Positions 17,348 to 26,507 are shown, numbered from the stretch's first letter. The stretch is DNA of 57,596 nucleotides from an uncultured Gammaproteobacteria bacterium (GCA_903862645.1 CAIOZF010000165.1:1-57596), one strand, 5' to 3'. Notes: generated from the letters alone by a model not told the origin. Program-made: numbers and translations.

Positions 17348-18634
17348 TCAATCTCCCGTAACGGGAACCCCCAGCGCCTTCACCACCTTGAGGGCGCTGT
17401 TTACACCGTCCTCATGAAAGCCCTTGCCCCACCAGGCGCCACAGAACCACGTGCGGCGCCGGCCATTGATGTCTTCCCAGCGCTCCTGCGCGCCCACTCC
17501 CGCTTGCGTGAAGATGGGGTGAGCGTAGACAAAACGCCGCTTGATCTTGTCCGGCGCAATCGCCGCTGTGTTGTTCAGTGTCACACAAAACCGTTCGGTG
17601 GAATCGATCCCCATCAGGCGATTCATGTCATAGGTGATAATCGGCAGGGCGTCCTCGCAACCCGGCGTCAACCGGTAGTTCCAACTGGCCCAGGCACGCT
17701 TGCTATGGGGCAACTGACCAATATCCGTGTGCAGCACCACGTCATTCTCTTGGTAGCGAATGGATGACAGTGTCGCCATCTCAGCCGTGGAGGCATCGCG
17801 CAGCAGTGCCATGGCCTGATCGCTGTGACAGGCCAGAATCACCTGCTCGTAACGCTCTGTCCGGGCCTGCCCCCCACTGGTGGAATGAATCAGGACATGA
17901 TCCTCGTAACGCTCCACGCCAGTCACCGGGCTAGATAGGCGAATACGATCACGGAAACCCGCACTCAACGGATCGATATAACTGCTTGAGCCACCCAGGA
18001 TTGTGCGCCACTTCGGGCGATTACTGACACTGAGTAGTCCATGCCTGTACATGAAGGGCAGCATGAAACGCATGGGGAAGTCATACATGTCATTGAAGGG
18101 CGTCGACCAGATGGCAGAGGCCATCGGGATGAGATAAAACTCAGTGAACAACTTGCCCAGTTTGTGGCGGCGCACATAGTCGCGCAGATTGATCTGGGGA
18201 TCTATGCGATCATCCTCCACATCCGCTACCGCCAGGCTGTTGAAGCGCACGATGTCGAGCAACATGCCAAGGTATGAGGGCGAGAACAGATTGCGGCGCT
18301 GCGCGAACAGCCCGTTGATAAGGCTCAGTTGCCCATCGACTCCGGCAAACTCCAGACCAGTTCTCTCGCAGCTTACGCTGAAGCTCATATCGGACTGGCG
18401 CGAGACGACGCCCACCTCATTCATCAGGCGGATGAAGTTGGGATAGGTCCAGTCATTGTAAACGATGAACCCAGTGTCGATGCGATGAGCCTGCCCGGCA
18501 AGGTTCACCTCGACGGTAGCCGTGTGGCCACCAAGGCGATCTTCGGCCTCGTAGAGGGTTATGTCGTGATGGTTATGCAGATAATAGGCTGCGCTGAGAC
18601 CGGAGATACCCGATCCGATTATGGCGATTTTCAA
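17348..18634 (-). CDS. FAD/NAD(P)-binding amine-oxidase-type protein (COG2907 group)
   Basis: A 428-aa flavoprotein. The N-terminal dinucleotide fold is K-I-A-I-I-G-S-G-I-S-G-L-S-A followed by the acidic end of strand 2 (Y-E-A-E-D-R-L-G-G-H). The segment D-T-G-F-I-V-Y-N-D-W-T-Y-P matches the COG2907 group of predicted NAD/FAD-binding proteins. Relatives usually sit beside DUF1365 and cyclopropane-fatty-acid synthase genes, but neither is here. The preferred start is TTG (18632-18634), because AGGAA lies 8 bases before it and homologues begin at this point. An ATG at 18668-18670 is possible but has no visible ribosome binding site. The reaction catalysed is unknown. Confidence 0.85.
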   Translation of the reverse strand: MKIAIIGSGISGLSAAYYLHNHHDITLYEAEDRLGGHTATVEVNLAGQAHRIDTGFIVYNDWTYPNFIRLMNEVGVVSRQSDMSFSVSCERTGLEFAGVDGQLSLINGLFAQRRNLFSPSYLGMLLDIVRFNSLAVADVEDDRIDPQINLRDYVRRHKLGKLFTEFYLIPMASAIWSTPFNDMYDFPMRFMLPFMYRHGLLSVSNRPKWRTILGGSSSYIDPLSAGFRDRIRLSSPVTGVERYEDHVLIHSTSGGQARTERYEQVILACHSDQAMALLRDASTAEMATLSSIRYQENDVVLHTDIGQLPHSKRAWASWNYRLTPGCEDALPIITYDMNRLMGIDSTERFCVTLNNTAAIAPDKIKRRFVYAHPIFTQAGVGAQERWEDINGRRRTWFCGAWWGKGFHEDGVNSALKVVKALGVPVTGD

Positions 18635-18797
18635 TGTCAGTTCCTGGTGGGCGAGGCCGGCTGTATGCATTAGGCCGTATCGCGGGCCGGGCCCGCTTCC
18701 ACAGCGACTAATCCGACGCGCTTGCTCTCATAGTGTGTACTTGTGCAGTGTACGTCGAGGCACGCCGCCTGGATCAGTCGCTATCTACTGTCGATAC

Positions 18798-20018
18798 CTA
18801 TTTTTGATACTTGGCCAACTCTGTTCTGGCAACAACGCGACGATGCACCTCGTCGGGACCATCGGCAAGCCTCCGGGTGCGTTGACCAGTCCACAGTGCT
18901 GCCAGCGGGAAGTCCTGAGACACACCTGCCGCGCCGTGCATCTGAATGGCCCGGTCGATCACGCGCAGGGACATGTTGGGCACCGCCACTTTGATTTGGG
19001 AGATCGCGTCGCGGGCGGCCTTGTTGCCGATGGTATCCATGAGATACGCGGCCTTGAACACCAGAAGGCGACACATCTCGATCTCGATCCGGCTGTCGGC
19101 AATGGCGTCATAATTGCCCCCGAGTTCGGCCAGCGGTTTGCCGAAGGCCTGTCGACTTAAGGAGCGCTCACACATCAGTTGCAGCGCCTTCTCGGCGGCG
19201 CCGATGGAACGCATGCAATGGTGAATGCGGCCCGGCCCAAGCCTGCCTTGGGAAATTTCGAAACCACGCCCACGGCCCAGAATGATGTTCTTCTGTGGCA
19301 CACGCACGTTGTGATAACGAATGTGCATGTGCCCGTGTGGTGCGTCATCCCGCCCAAAGACTTCCATCGGCCGGACGACCTCCACCCCAGGGGTATCCAT
19401 CGGCACCAGAATCTGTGACTGACGGTTGTACTTGGATGCACCAGGATCGGTGACCACCATCACGATCATGACCTTGCAGCGTTTGTCACCCGCACCGGAG
19501 ATGTAGAATTTCTCCCCGTTGATGACCCATACGTCGCCATCAAGCATCGCCGTCGTGGCGATATTGGTGGCATCGGAGGAAGCGACGTCCGGCTCGGTCA
19601 TGGCAAACGCCGAACGGATCTTCCCGGCCAGCAAAGGCTGCAGCCACTGCTCCTTTTGTTCCTCCGAACCGTAGCGCTCCAGCACTTCCATATTGCCGGT
19701 GTCGGGCGCACTGCAGTTGAAAGCCTCGGAGGCCAGACGGCTGCGCCCCATGATCTCGGCGAGATGGGCATACTCGAGATTGGAGATGCCGGCGCCTCCC
19801 TGACTCTTGGGCAGGAAAAAATTCCACAGCCCGAGTGCGCGGGCCTTCAGTTTCAGCCCCTCCATGATCTCTTCCTGGCGCGGACTGTGCGACCAGCGGT
19901 CCCCGACGGAGATCTCGGCATGATATTCATGCTCGACGGCGGCCACGTCCACTTCCACGAAGCGGCGGCTCTTCTCGCGAATTTCCACCATCTCGGCCGA
20001 CAGCCCCAGGTTCATCAT
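18798..20018 (-). CDS. Acyl-CoA dehydrogenase family protein
   Basis: FAD-dependent acyl-CoA dehydrogenase of the ACAD10/11-like subgroup, 406 aa. The family oxidises acyl-CoA to enoyl-CoA and passes electrons to ETF, which fits the ETF-QO gene upstream. Recognisable parts are F-A-M-T-E-P-D-V-A-S-S-D-A near residue 145, F-Y-I-S-G-A-G-D, and the C-terminal domain with I-Q-M-H-G-A-A-G-V-S-Q-D-F-P-L-A and G-P-D-E-V-H-R-R. I start at the ATG 20016-20018, which has GGAG 8 bases upstream; a TTG five codons earlier is also in frame. The SDR gene lies 38 bases upstream on the same strand and is probably cotranscribed. Confidence 0.9.
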   Translation of the reverse strand: MMNLGLSAEMVEIREKSRRFVEVDVAAVEHEYHAEISVGDRWSHSPRQEEIMEGLKLKARALGLWNFFLPKSQGGAGISNLEYAHLAEIMGRSRLASEAFNCSAPDTGNMEVLERYGSEEQKEQWLQPLLAGKIRSAFAMTEPDVASSDATNIATTAMLDGDVWVINGEKFYISGAGDKRCKVMIVMVVTDPGASKYNRQSQILVPMDTPGVEVVRPMEVFGRDDAPHGHMHIRYHNVRVPQKNIILGRGRGFEISQGRLGPGRIHHCMRSIGAAEKALQLMCERSLSRQAFGKPLAELGGNYDAIADSRIEIEMCRLLVFKAAYLMDTIGNKAARDAISQIKVAVPNMSLRVIDRAIQMHGAAGVSQDFPLAALWTGQRTRRLADGPDEVHRRVVARTELAKYQK

Positions 20019-20056
20019 GCTCGTAATCTCCAAAATCAGTCTTCAATGGCACAACA

Positions 20057-20833
20057 CTAATCGGCAATCGTCCCGCCACCGTCGATGACGAGAGTCTGGC
20101 CAGTGGTAAAACTGCCGGCATCCGAGGCCAGAAAAATCGCCGCCCCGGCGATTTCATCAGGCTCACCGATACGGCGCAGTGGATACTTTGCCACCGTAGC
20201 GGCATAGGTTTCAGGATTCTCCCAGAGGGCGCGGGCAAAATCGGTACGCACCAGCCCCGGGGCTATACAGTTAACGCGGATATTCTTCGGTCCCCACTCG
20301 ACAGCAAGGTTGCGCGCCATCTGCATGTCGGCCGCCTTGGAGATGCCATAAGCACCGAGGGCAGCACTGCCCTTGAGGCCGGCGATCGAGGAAACGATAA
20401 TTACCGCACCTCCTCCCCTGGCCGCCATGGCTGGCAGAACCATCTGGCAAAGGCGGTGAGCACTCCCGATGTTGGCATTCATTATTTTATCGAATGCCTC
20501 ATCGGGAATGTCCTGCGATGAACCGTAATGCGGATTCAATGCCGCATTACACACCAGAATATCAATGCCACCCAAATGCGCCGTGGCCTTGTCGACAAGC
20601 AGGCGCAACTGCTCTTTGTAATTGATATTGCAGGCAATCGCGACCGCCATGCCTCCTTCTGCATTGACTGCCGTATTGATAGTGGCAGCCACCTCGTCAC
20701 AGGCCTGTTGGTTCCTGCTCGATATCACTACCTGCGCACCGGCTTGCGCCATGCGCCTGGCGATTGCCAGACCAATGCCCTTGGTTGAGCCAGTGATCAA
20801 TGCCACTTTCCCAGTCAGATTGAATAAGCTCAC
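20057..20833 (-). CDS. Short-chain dehydrogenase/reductase (SDR)
   Basis: Classical SDR of 258 aa. The cofactor motif T-G-S-T-K-G-I-G sits near residue 15 and C-N-A-A-L-N near 94. The catalytic Ser lies in I-V-S-S-I-A-G, and the catalytic pair in A-Y-G-I-S-K gives Tyr and Lys. The C-terminal T-T-G-Q-T-L-V-I-D-G-G-G is typical. The start is GTG at 20831-20833 behind a G-rich ribosome binding site (GGAAGGGGG). Together with the following acyl-CoA dehydrogenase it looks like a small acyl- or alcohol-oxidising operon. The substrate is not predictable. Confidence 0.9.
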   Translation of the reverse strand: MSLFNLTGKVALITGSTKGIGLAIARRMAQAGAQVVISSRNQQACDEVAATINTAVNAEGGMAVAIACNINYKEQLRLLVDKATAHLGGIDILVCNAALNPHYGSSQDIPDEAFDKIMNANIGSAHRLCQMVLPAMAARGGGAVIIVSSIAGLKGSAALGAYGISKAADMQMARNLAVEWGPKNIRVNCIAPGLVRTDFARALWENPETYAATVAKYPLRRIGEPDEIAGAAIFLASDAGSFTTGQTLVIDGGGTIAD

Positions 20834-20942
20834 CTTGCCCCCTTCCAGAAATCATTCGTTCAAATAGGCCATGTCATTCACATAAAAGTTATAGAAAAGC
20901 ATAATTACAAGCTAACAAGGGGCGAGCAAAGGAACCAGCCTT

Positions 20943-21402
20943 TTATGGCGTAGACCAATCTCTCTTCCCTTTGCAGATACTGGCTCCACCATCAAAAGGA
21001 ATGACTGTTCCAATGAAATGGCCTGTCATCTTCGATTCAAAGAATCCCAGGTCAGCGCGAAGACGCTGCTGAGGTAGACACGAACGCCATTACGCAGCAG
21101 CGCTTCGGCCAGCGCTCCATCCACTCCGTCACCACAAAGAAGCGGTGCTCCGGCACATTGGGCGCCTCTTTGAGGATGTCCTGCGGCATCACCACCTTGG
21201 TGATATCGGCGGCGTTGTAGTGGGAGACGTAGCCACAGATAGCCACTCTGCCCCCCTTGGTGAGCAGTGGAGCAACAGCCCGGGGCACGTCACCGCCGAC
21301 ATTCTCGAAATAGATGTCGATGCCATTTGGGCAAACCCGCTGCAACTCCGGCCCCAGCTCAACAGCCTTGTGATCCAGATAGTCGTCTGCCCGCTGAATC
21401 AT
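20943..21402 (-). pseudogene. Relic of dehydrogenase genes (MDR fragment joined to SDR fragments)
   Basis: Reading minus strand, 21402 to about 21115 encodes the middle of a CurA-type NADP-dependent medium-chain reductase (D-Y-L-D-H-K-A, G-I-D-I-Y-F-E-N-V-G-G, V-P-E-H-R-F-F-V-V-T-E-W-M). No N-terminal half is present, and a stop lies just ahead of the fragment. After that the frame shifts to G-A-L-A-E-A-L-L-R-N-G-V-R-V-Y-L-S-S, which looks like an SDR N-terminal helix and strand. It then shifts again to G-H-F-I-G-T-V-I-P-F-D-G-G-A-S-I, which looks like an SDR C-terminus ending at 20943. The SDR matches are short. I read this as the remains of two deleted neighbours of the intact SDR gene. Confidence 0.6.
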
Positions 21403-21461
21403 ATTTGTCCGAAGTCATACTAGCCCATGGCTACTGCAATTCATATTCAGGCACACGGAAC

Positions 21462-22670
21462 CTAAGCGGCCACAGAATCGCGGGAACACATGACCGCCAG
21501 TGCCGATTCAAGCGTTTCGAATCCGCCCAGCAACTCGTCTTTGGTAATCAACAAATTGGGAATAATTCTGAGCACTGCATTGCGTGTCGGAGTCACCATG
21601 AGGCCCAGCGCCAGACAGCGCTCAGTCAGCTCGCTGACCTGAGCATCACTATGCATCTGGAGGCCTATCAACAATCCTCGGCCACGCACCTGCACGATGG
21701 ACTCCGGATACCGCTGCGCCAACCTCTCCAGGTGTTGCAGCGCAAATTGCCCCATACGTGTGACGCGTTCGGCAATCTTGTGTTCCAACAGGTATCTGAG
21801 AACTGCAAGCGACGCCGCACAACCAAGCGGATTGCCACAGTATGTCCCACCGTGATCCCCCTTGTTGACCCCCGCAGCCACCGCTTCCGTCAAGGCAAAC
21901 GCCGCAAACGGAAAACCACCGGCGATACCTTTCCCCATGGTCAGAATGTCGGGTCGGACCTGCTCGGCATCCACGGCAAAGAAACTTCCGGTGCGACAGA
22001 ATCCGGTCTGCACCTCATCGGCAATCAGCAGCGCCCCATGCGCCTCGCAAAGTGCAGCTACGTCCTTGAGATAGCCTTTCGGAGGCACGCGCACGCCTCC
22101 TTCACCCTGCACCGGTTCTAGAATCACCGCCGCGACTCTGTCGCTCAGTGCGGCCGCAAGTGCGTCGATCTCACCGAAAGGGACGAAACTATTGTCCGGC
22201 ACCAGAGGCAGATACTTCGCGGCATTGTCACTCCCGCCGGAAAGCGACAAGGTACTGAGTGTACGGCCATGAAACGACCCCGCCACGGCAATCACTTCAG
22301 GCCTGCCCGTCACTTTTCTAGCTAATTTGACTGCCGCGTCGTTGGCTTCCGCTCCGCTGTTCGCAAAGAACACCCTGATCAGTCCCTGCGGCAACACCTC
22401 CTGCAACAAGGTCAGCAGACGCGCACGAACTGGCGAATAGGTGAACCCGGAATTTGGATTTTGCATGATCTTGGCCGCCTGCTCCTGTATCGCGCTGACG
22501 AGCACAGGATGGCTATGACCGAGACTGGTCACGCCCCAGCCCGCCGTAAAATCCAAGTAGCGTGCCCCCTTGTCGTCCCAGACATGACTGCCCAGTCCGC
22601 GCTCTATGGCGACGGGTTGCTTCATACAGATGGTCAGGCCGAGCGAGTCTTCTATTTCTATGCTGTTCAT
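21462..22670 (-). CDS. Acetylornithine/succinylornithine-type class III aminotransferase
   Basis: PLP-dependent class III aminotransferase of the ArgD/AstC group, 402 aa. It probably interconverts N-acyl-ornithine and its semialdehyde in arginine metabolism. Recognisable features are L-D-F-T-A-G-W-G-V-T-S-L-G-H, F-F-A-N-S-G-A-E-A-N, S-F-H-G-R-T-L-S-T-L-S, the PLP-binding D-E-V-Q-T-G-F-C-R-T-G and the Schiff-base lysine in T-M-G-K-G-I-A-G-G-F-P. The ATG at 22668-22670 follows GGAGG at 5 bases. Whether it acts in biosynthesis (argD) or catabolism (astC) cannot be decided here, because no other arg or ast gene is nearby. Confidence 0.88.
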   Translation of the reverse strand: MNSIEIEDSLGLTICMKQPVAIERGLGSHVWDDKGARYLDFTAGWGVTSLGHSHPVLVSAIQEQAAKIMQNPNSGFTYSPVRARLLTLLQEVLPQGLIRVFFANSGAEANDAAVKLARKVTGRPEVIAVAGSFHGRTLSTLSLSGGSDNAAKYLPLVPDNSFVPFGEIDALAAALSDRVAAVILEPVQGEGGVRVPPKGYLKDVAALCEAHGALLIADEVQTGFCRTGSFFAVDAEQVRPDILTMGKGIAGGFPFAAFALTEAVAAGVNKGDHGGTYCGNPLGCAASLAVLRYLLEHKIAERVTRMGQFALQHLERLAQRYPESIVQVRGRGLLIGLQMHSDAQVSELTERCLALGLMVTPTRNAVLRIIPNLLITKDELLGGFETLESALAVMCSRDSVAA

Positions 22671-22692
22671 GTTGCCTCCAGTTTTCGCGGGT

Positions 22693-22733
22693 AAAAAAAA
22701 ACCTCCAGGGTGCGAGACGCCTGGAGGTTTTTG
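22693..22733 (-). terminator. Strong intrinsic terminator of the 43-aa small-protein unit
   Basis: A perfect 10-bp stem (AACCTCCAGG with CCTGGAGGTT) and a 10-base loop, followed on the minus strand by nine T residues (22692-22700). It ends transcription arriving from 22.77-22.99 kb, which contains only a short open reading frame. Confidence 0.8.
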
Positions 22734-22769
22734 GTTTCGGTAGTTCTAGCTGTCTTTAGCTAACCGTCT

Positions 22770-22901
22770 TTAGAGAGTCTCAGGCATCTCCGGATAATGG
22801 GCGCTTTGCGCACGCGCACGACGACGGGCCGCGGCGTTGCGCGCGGCCTGCATGGCAGCTGCCATGGCAAATCGTTGTGTACTGAACGCTGAAGCGGTCA
22901 T
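22770..22901 (-). CDS. Putative 43-aa basic small protein
   Basis: A short frame (ATG 22899-22901, stop TAA 22770-22772) encoding an Ala/Arg-rich peptide whose central part is A-A-R-N-A-A-A-R-R-R-A-R-A-Q and whose end is Y-P-E-M-P-E-T-L. I do not recognise it. AGGA stands 6 bases before the ATG, a near-consensus promoter lies 65 bases upstream and a perfect intrinsic terminator lies 36 bases after the stop. This is a complete miniature transcription unit, which argues that it is a real gene or a regulatory RNA with a leader peptide. The coding claim rests on context only; it could instead be a non-coding RNA of about 265 nt. Confidence 0.5.
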   Translation of the reverse strand: MTASAFSTQRFAMAAAMQAARNAAARRRARAQSAHYPEMPETL

Positions 22902-22964
22902 TATCGGTCCTGTTAGGGTTCCTGATGCTTTGGTCTGCCTTGACAGGCAGCTCAGTGGGCGGAG

Positions 22965-22993
22965 AATGTATTTCAACTTTCCGGCACTGTCAA
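22965..22993 (-). promoter_or_regulatory. Sigma-70 promoter of the small-protein unit
   Basis: Minus-strand TTGACA (22993 down to 22988), a 17-bp spacer and TACATT (22970 down to 22965). The -35 box is perfect and the -10 matches 4 of 6. Transcription would begin near 22958 and run through the 43-codon frame to the terminator at 22693-22733. Confidence 0.6.
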
Positions 22994-23097
22994 CAATTGC
23001 TTGCAACAAGTGCTTACCCCTAAAGACTGGGCTAGAATGCGGTAAAACAGGAAATCAAAAGCGCGGCCGCAAGGCCGTAACATCAGAGAATCTGCAG

Positions 23098-24609
23098 ATG
23101 ACAGCCAGCAACGGCAGGAACAGATTACTGAAAACCCTCGCCAGACGCTCCTCCGTGCTGGTACTGACACTGGCATGCCTCAATGACAGTGCCCTGCTTG
23201 CACAGCAGAACAGCGCCGCTGCGCAGAATGGCAGCGATACCCAGCGCTCCATCGATCATGTCAATCGTGTGTCGGAATACGAGCAGACCATCGACCAGTT
23301 GCAGAGCGAATTCGGTCCCTACGACCAGCGCCTGATCGAGCCGCTGGCAGGTCTGAGCCGGACGCTCATCGAATCGGGTAATCACGACGATGCGCTGCCC
23401 CTGCTGGATCAGCAGCTACAGATTCACCGCATCAGCAATGGCCTCTACAGCGCCGAACAGATCCCGGTGATTCAGACGCTGTTGCAACTGCGTTCAGCTG
23501 ACGGTCAGTGGGAAGACGTCAGCGACACCCTTCAATACCTGTCCTGGGTATACCAGCGGGACAATACACTGCCCCCCCCTGAACAGCTCGCAGGTCTCAA
23601 ACAGCTGGGAGACTGGCACCTCAGAGCGCTGGGACACGACAGTCGGGAGAGGGAGGCGTTGCATCTGGTGCAATTCAGCAAAATGGAAGAACAGGCCTCC
23701 CAGATCGCCGAAGTCCATTTTGGTACTGACAGTGAAGAATTGGTCCCCTATCTCTACGACGAAGCCATGGCTGCCACCTACATCGGGCTCGCCATCATGA
23801 TGACCAATGAGACGTCGCAAGACTTGATGCTCCTCACTGAAGGTATCCGCAGCACACCACATTCTGGCAATGCGAGTAGCCAACGGGTTTCCAGAGGGCT
23901 GACCGAGATTGAGATCGAGGCCATATATGGCTCACGTGCCAGCACGGTCATCGAGCGCTCTTTCAAGAATAATATGGCGACGAGCCAGCAGAAGCTCAAA
24001 CGCATTCGTGAACTCTATGCTGCAAGTGGCAATCGGGAAGCCGAGGCGCTCACCCTGATAGCGATGGGGGATGTGACGCTGATAAAACAGCAGTATGAAA
24101 ACAACCCCGGGCATTTTGCCGGTGCACGCCGAGGCAGTAGCATGCCAGGGCCGGCATTGGAGCACTATCGGGACGCACTCGCACTACTGACGGACGCTGG
24201 GGTTTCTCCCGAATTACTGGAGGAATTGACGCGCTGCCCGGTACTGCTGCCAGTGACGGTATTCCACGAAACCTTGGAACAGGCCAAACCGGATTGTAGC
24301 CTCCAAGCGGAACCACCTCTTTATGATCTGGGTGAATACGATGTGATGGCAACCCTGATGACGGGGCTGGAAACTTCGGCGAACGCCGACGACGGCCAGA
24401 TGGAGGCAGTGCTGCACTTCGAGGTGCGTTCCAATGGCCAGGTCTCATCCGCTGTAATCGCGCAGATTGAACCAGACAACACCGCCAACCGGGTCCAGGC
24501 CCGCAAGCTTGCCGAGATCATGCAATTCCGACCCGCCCTGATCAGCGGTACAGCCAGCAGAACGGAAAATGTGCAACTGCGTGTGCGAATGCCCGCAGCG
24601 CAGCAATAA
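23098..24609 (+). CDS. Exported protein with TPR-like region and TonB C-terminal-like domain
   Basis: A 503-aa protein with a signal sequence (basic N-region, then S-V-L-V-L-T-L-A-C-L and cleavage near L-L-A-Q-Q). The middle is helical and TPR-like (P-L-A-G-L-S-R-T-L-I-E-S-G and A-L-P-L-L-D-Q-Q-L-Q). The last ~90 residues resemble a TonB/TolA C-terminal module (E-A-V-L-H-F-E-V-R-S-N-G-Q-V-S-S and I-M-Q-F-R-P-A-L). A single transmembrane TonB anchor with a proline-rich linker is absent, so it is not a classical TonB. The ATG at 23098 gives a proper signal peptide; the frame is open 87 codons farther upstream but those residues are not protein-like. Function is unknown. Confidence 0.7.
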   Translation: MTASNGRNRLLKTLARRSSVLVLTLACLNDSALLAQQNSAAAQNGSDTQRSIDHVNRVSEYEQTIDQLQSEFGPYDQRLIEPLAGLSRTLIESGNHDDALPLLDQQLQIHRISNGLYSAEQIPVIQTLLQLRSADGQWEDVSDTLQYLSWVYQRDNTLPPPEQLAGLKQLGDWHLRALGHDSREREALHLVQFSKMEEQASQIAEVHFGTDSEELVPYLYDEAMAATYIGLAIMMTNETSQDLMLLTEGIRSTPHSGNASSQRVSRGLTEIEIEAIYGSRASTVIERSFKNNMATSQQKLKRIRELYAASGNREAEALTLIAMGDVTLIKQQYENNPGHFAGARRGSSMPGPALEHYRDALALLTDAGVSPELLEELTRCPVLLPVTVFHETLEQAKPDCSLQAEPPLYDLGEYDVMATLMTGLETSANADDGQMEAVLHFEVRSNGQVSSAVIAQIEPDNTANRVQARKLAEIMQFRPALISGTASRTENVQLRVRMPAAQQ

Positions 24610-24643
24610 TCCGACAGATTGCGGGCATTTATCCCGAGATCTC

Positions 24644-25849
24644 CTAGCGCCTTTTTTCCAGCACCACACCGGCACTGAGCAGGATATTGATCTCGCTTTT
24701 TGTCATACCATACTCCGTAAGAATTTGCCGTGTATGCTGCCCGAACTTCGGTGGCAGGTGACGCAGTGTGCCCGGGGTTCGGGAAAACTTTATCGGAGTT
24801 CCCGTCATCCGATACCAATCCTGTTCGACATTCATGCCGCGATGCTGGGTGTGCGGATGCGCCACCACCTGCGCCGTATTGTGAATCGGGCCGGCAGGTA
24901 ACCCCGCCTGCAACAACCTTCCGCATAGCTCGGCCCCATCGATCTTCATGAGGCGCGCCTCCAGCTCTGCTTTCAGATCAGCCCGGTTAGTGACGCGATC
25001 GATGTTGTGAGTAAAACGCGAGTCTCCCGTCAGTTCCGGACACCCAAGTTCATCACAGAGCTTGGCAAACGCACCGCTGTTACCGGCACCGATAAAGATA
25101 TCCTTCGTGCGTGTGCGAAAAGTATCGTATGGGCTGATATTGGGATGGGCATTGCCCGTGGCAACGGGAATTTTGCCGGAAAATTTGTAGTTGACGATGT
25201 GTGGGTGCATCAATGACACGGCACAGTCGTAGAGCGTCATGTCGATGTATTGGCCGAGCCCGGAACGCTCCCGTTCGGCCAGCGCCATAAGCAGCGCGAC
25301 AGCGGTGTACAACCCAGTCCCCATATCCACCATGGCAATTCCAAGGCGAGTTGGCTCACGGCCCCGCTCGCCATTGACACTGAACCATCCTGCCATGGCC
25401 TGCACGATCGCGTCATAACCCGGATAGCCACCCAGCGGTCCGTCCGCTCCAAAGCCACTGACTCGACAATGAATCAGACGCGGAAAACGCTCCCGCAGCA
25501 CCTCCTCATACCCGAGCCCCCATTTCTCCATAGTGCCGGGTTTGAAATTCTCCAGCAGAATGTCTGCCCCTTCCAGCAACCGCAACAGCAGGTCGCGCCC
25601 TGCGGACTGAGTCAGGTCCAGCCCCATGGAGCGCTTGTTGCGATTCACACCGATGTAGTAGGCCGCATCACCCTCATGAAAGGGTGGCCCCCAGTCGCGC
25701 GTCTCGTCGCCCTGTGGCGGTTCAATCTTGATGACTTCCGCCCCGTGATCAGCCAACACCTGTGTGCAGTATGGCCCTCCAAGCACGCGGGAGAGATCGA
25801 TGATGCGCCTGCCGGTCAGGGCACTGGCTGCGGGGACTGACTGTTCCAT
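24644..25849 (-). CDS. CaiB/BaiF family (class III) CoA-transferase, second copy
   Basis: A second family III CoA-transferase in the window, 401 aa, only distantly similar to the one at 11.0 kb. It has R-I-I-D-L-S-R-V-L-G-G-P-Y-C-T-Q, A-E-V-I-K-I-E-P-P-Q-G-D-E-T-R, the R-N-K-R-S-M-G-L-D-L motif, and the candidate catalytic Asp in M-V-D-M-G-T-G-L-Y. The start at ATG 25847-25849 matches the family N-terminus; 20 extra in-frame residues upstream look unrelated. It lies downstream of ubiC on the same strand (82-base gap). The CoA donor and acceptor are unknown. Confidence 0.9.
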   Translation of the reverse strand: MEQSVPAASALTGRRIIDLSRVLGGPYCTQVLADHGAEVIKIEPPQGDETRDWGPPFHEGDAAYYIGVNRNKRSMGLDLTQSAGRDLLLRLLEGADILLENFKPGTMEKWGLGYEEVLRERFPRLIHCRVSGFGADGPLGGYPGYDAIVQAMAGWFSVNGERGREPTRLGIAMVDMGTGLYTAVALLMALAERERSGLGQYIDMTLYDCAVSLMHPHIVNYKFSGKIPVATGNAHPNISPYDTFRTRTKDIFIGAGNSGAFAKLCDELGCPELTGDSRFTHNIDRVTNRADLKAELEARLMKIDGAELCGRLLQAGLPAGPIHNTAQVVAHPHTQHRGMNVEQDWYRMTGTPIKFSRTPGTLRHLPPKFGQHTRQILTEYGMTKSEINILLSAGVVLEKRR

Positions 25850-25931
25850 GGGATGATTTCCGGAAGGGATAGGCGCAGTGAATGTAATGCACAGACTGGT
25901 GCTTTTCAACCGACGGCCCGCTGCCAGGCAC

Positions 25932-26507
25932 TCATTCCGAGATGGAAAGAGCAGCGTCCGCCTGCAGTAACGCCGGCAGGAAAAACTCGGCCACCAGTAA
26001 TGGTTTGTTGTAGAGATGGAACAGCGAGCGCCGGCCCCAGACTTTGCCAGCCTTAGTCAGCTCAAGCTGATCGCGCCGCAATTGAGGGTGGCGAAACAGG
26101 AACTCTCCCAGCGGTCTGTCATGCAGGGCACGCAGACGTTTGAGAGGACCCTGCATGCTACTGACGGGAATCAGAGAGTGAGCGGCGACCCATGGCGTAT
26201 CACCACATTGCAAGAGCACCTTGCGCGACCACATGCGCTCCCGCGCGACATGGGGTGCAAAACACTGCAACAACGCCGGCCTCTGCCTGCAGAGCCAACC
26301 CTCTTCTAAGACCAGCACCTTGAACTGGCTGGTGCCTGACAGTTGAGCGCAAGTCTCCTTCAAGCGCTGCGTGAGGGAGCCGGGATCCAGCAACCAAGAC
26401 TGCAAGTTCGGAGCGGGACGGGGCAATACCTGTCCGATAGGACGCCAGAGCAGCTCGTCGCAATCCAGGCTTAGGGTTGAAAATTCATGCAAGTTCTGGT
26501 CATTCAC
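25932..26507 (-). CDS. ubiC: Chorismate lyase
   Basis: UbiC converts chorismate to 4-hydroxybenzoate and pyruvate, the first committed step of ubiquinone synthesis. The 191-aa product shows W-L-L-D-P-G-S-L-T-Q-R-L-K, the A-R-E-R-M-W-S-R-K-V-L-L segment and the C-terminal G-R-R-S-L-F-H-L-Y-N-K-P-L-L-V-A-E-F-F-L-P, which carry the active-site Arg and Glu residues known in this family. ubiA, often adjacent, is missing. The ATG at 26505-26507 lacks a strong ribosome binding site; a GGAG is farther upstream. The gene lies just beyond the OmpA terminator, so it needs its own promoter. Confidence 0.88.
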   Translation of the reverse strand: MNDQNLHEFSTLSLDCDELLWRPIGQVLPRPAPNLQSWLLDPGSLTQRLKETCAQLSGTSQFKVLVLEEGWLCRQRPALLQCFAPHVARERMWSRKVLLQCGDTPWVAAHSLIPVSSMQGPLKRLRALHDRPLGEFLFRHPQLRRDQLELTKAGKVWGRRSLFHLYNKPLLVAEFFLPALLQADAALSISE

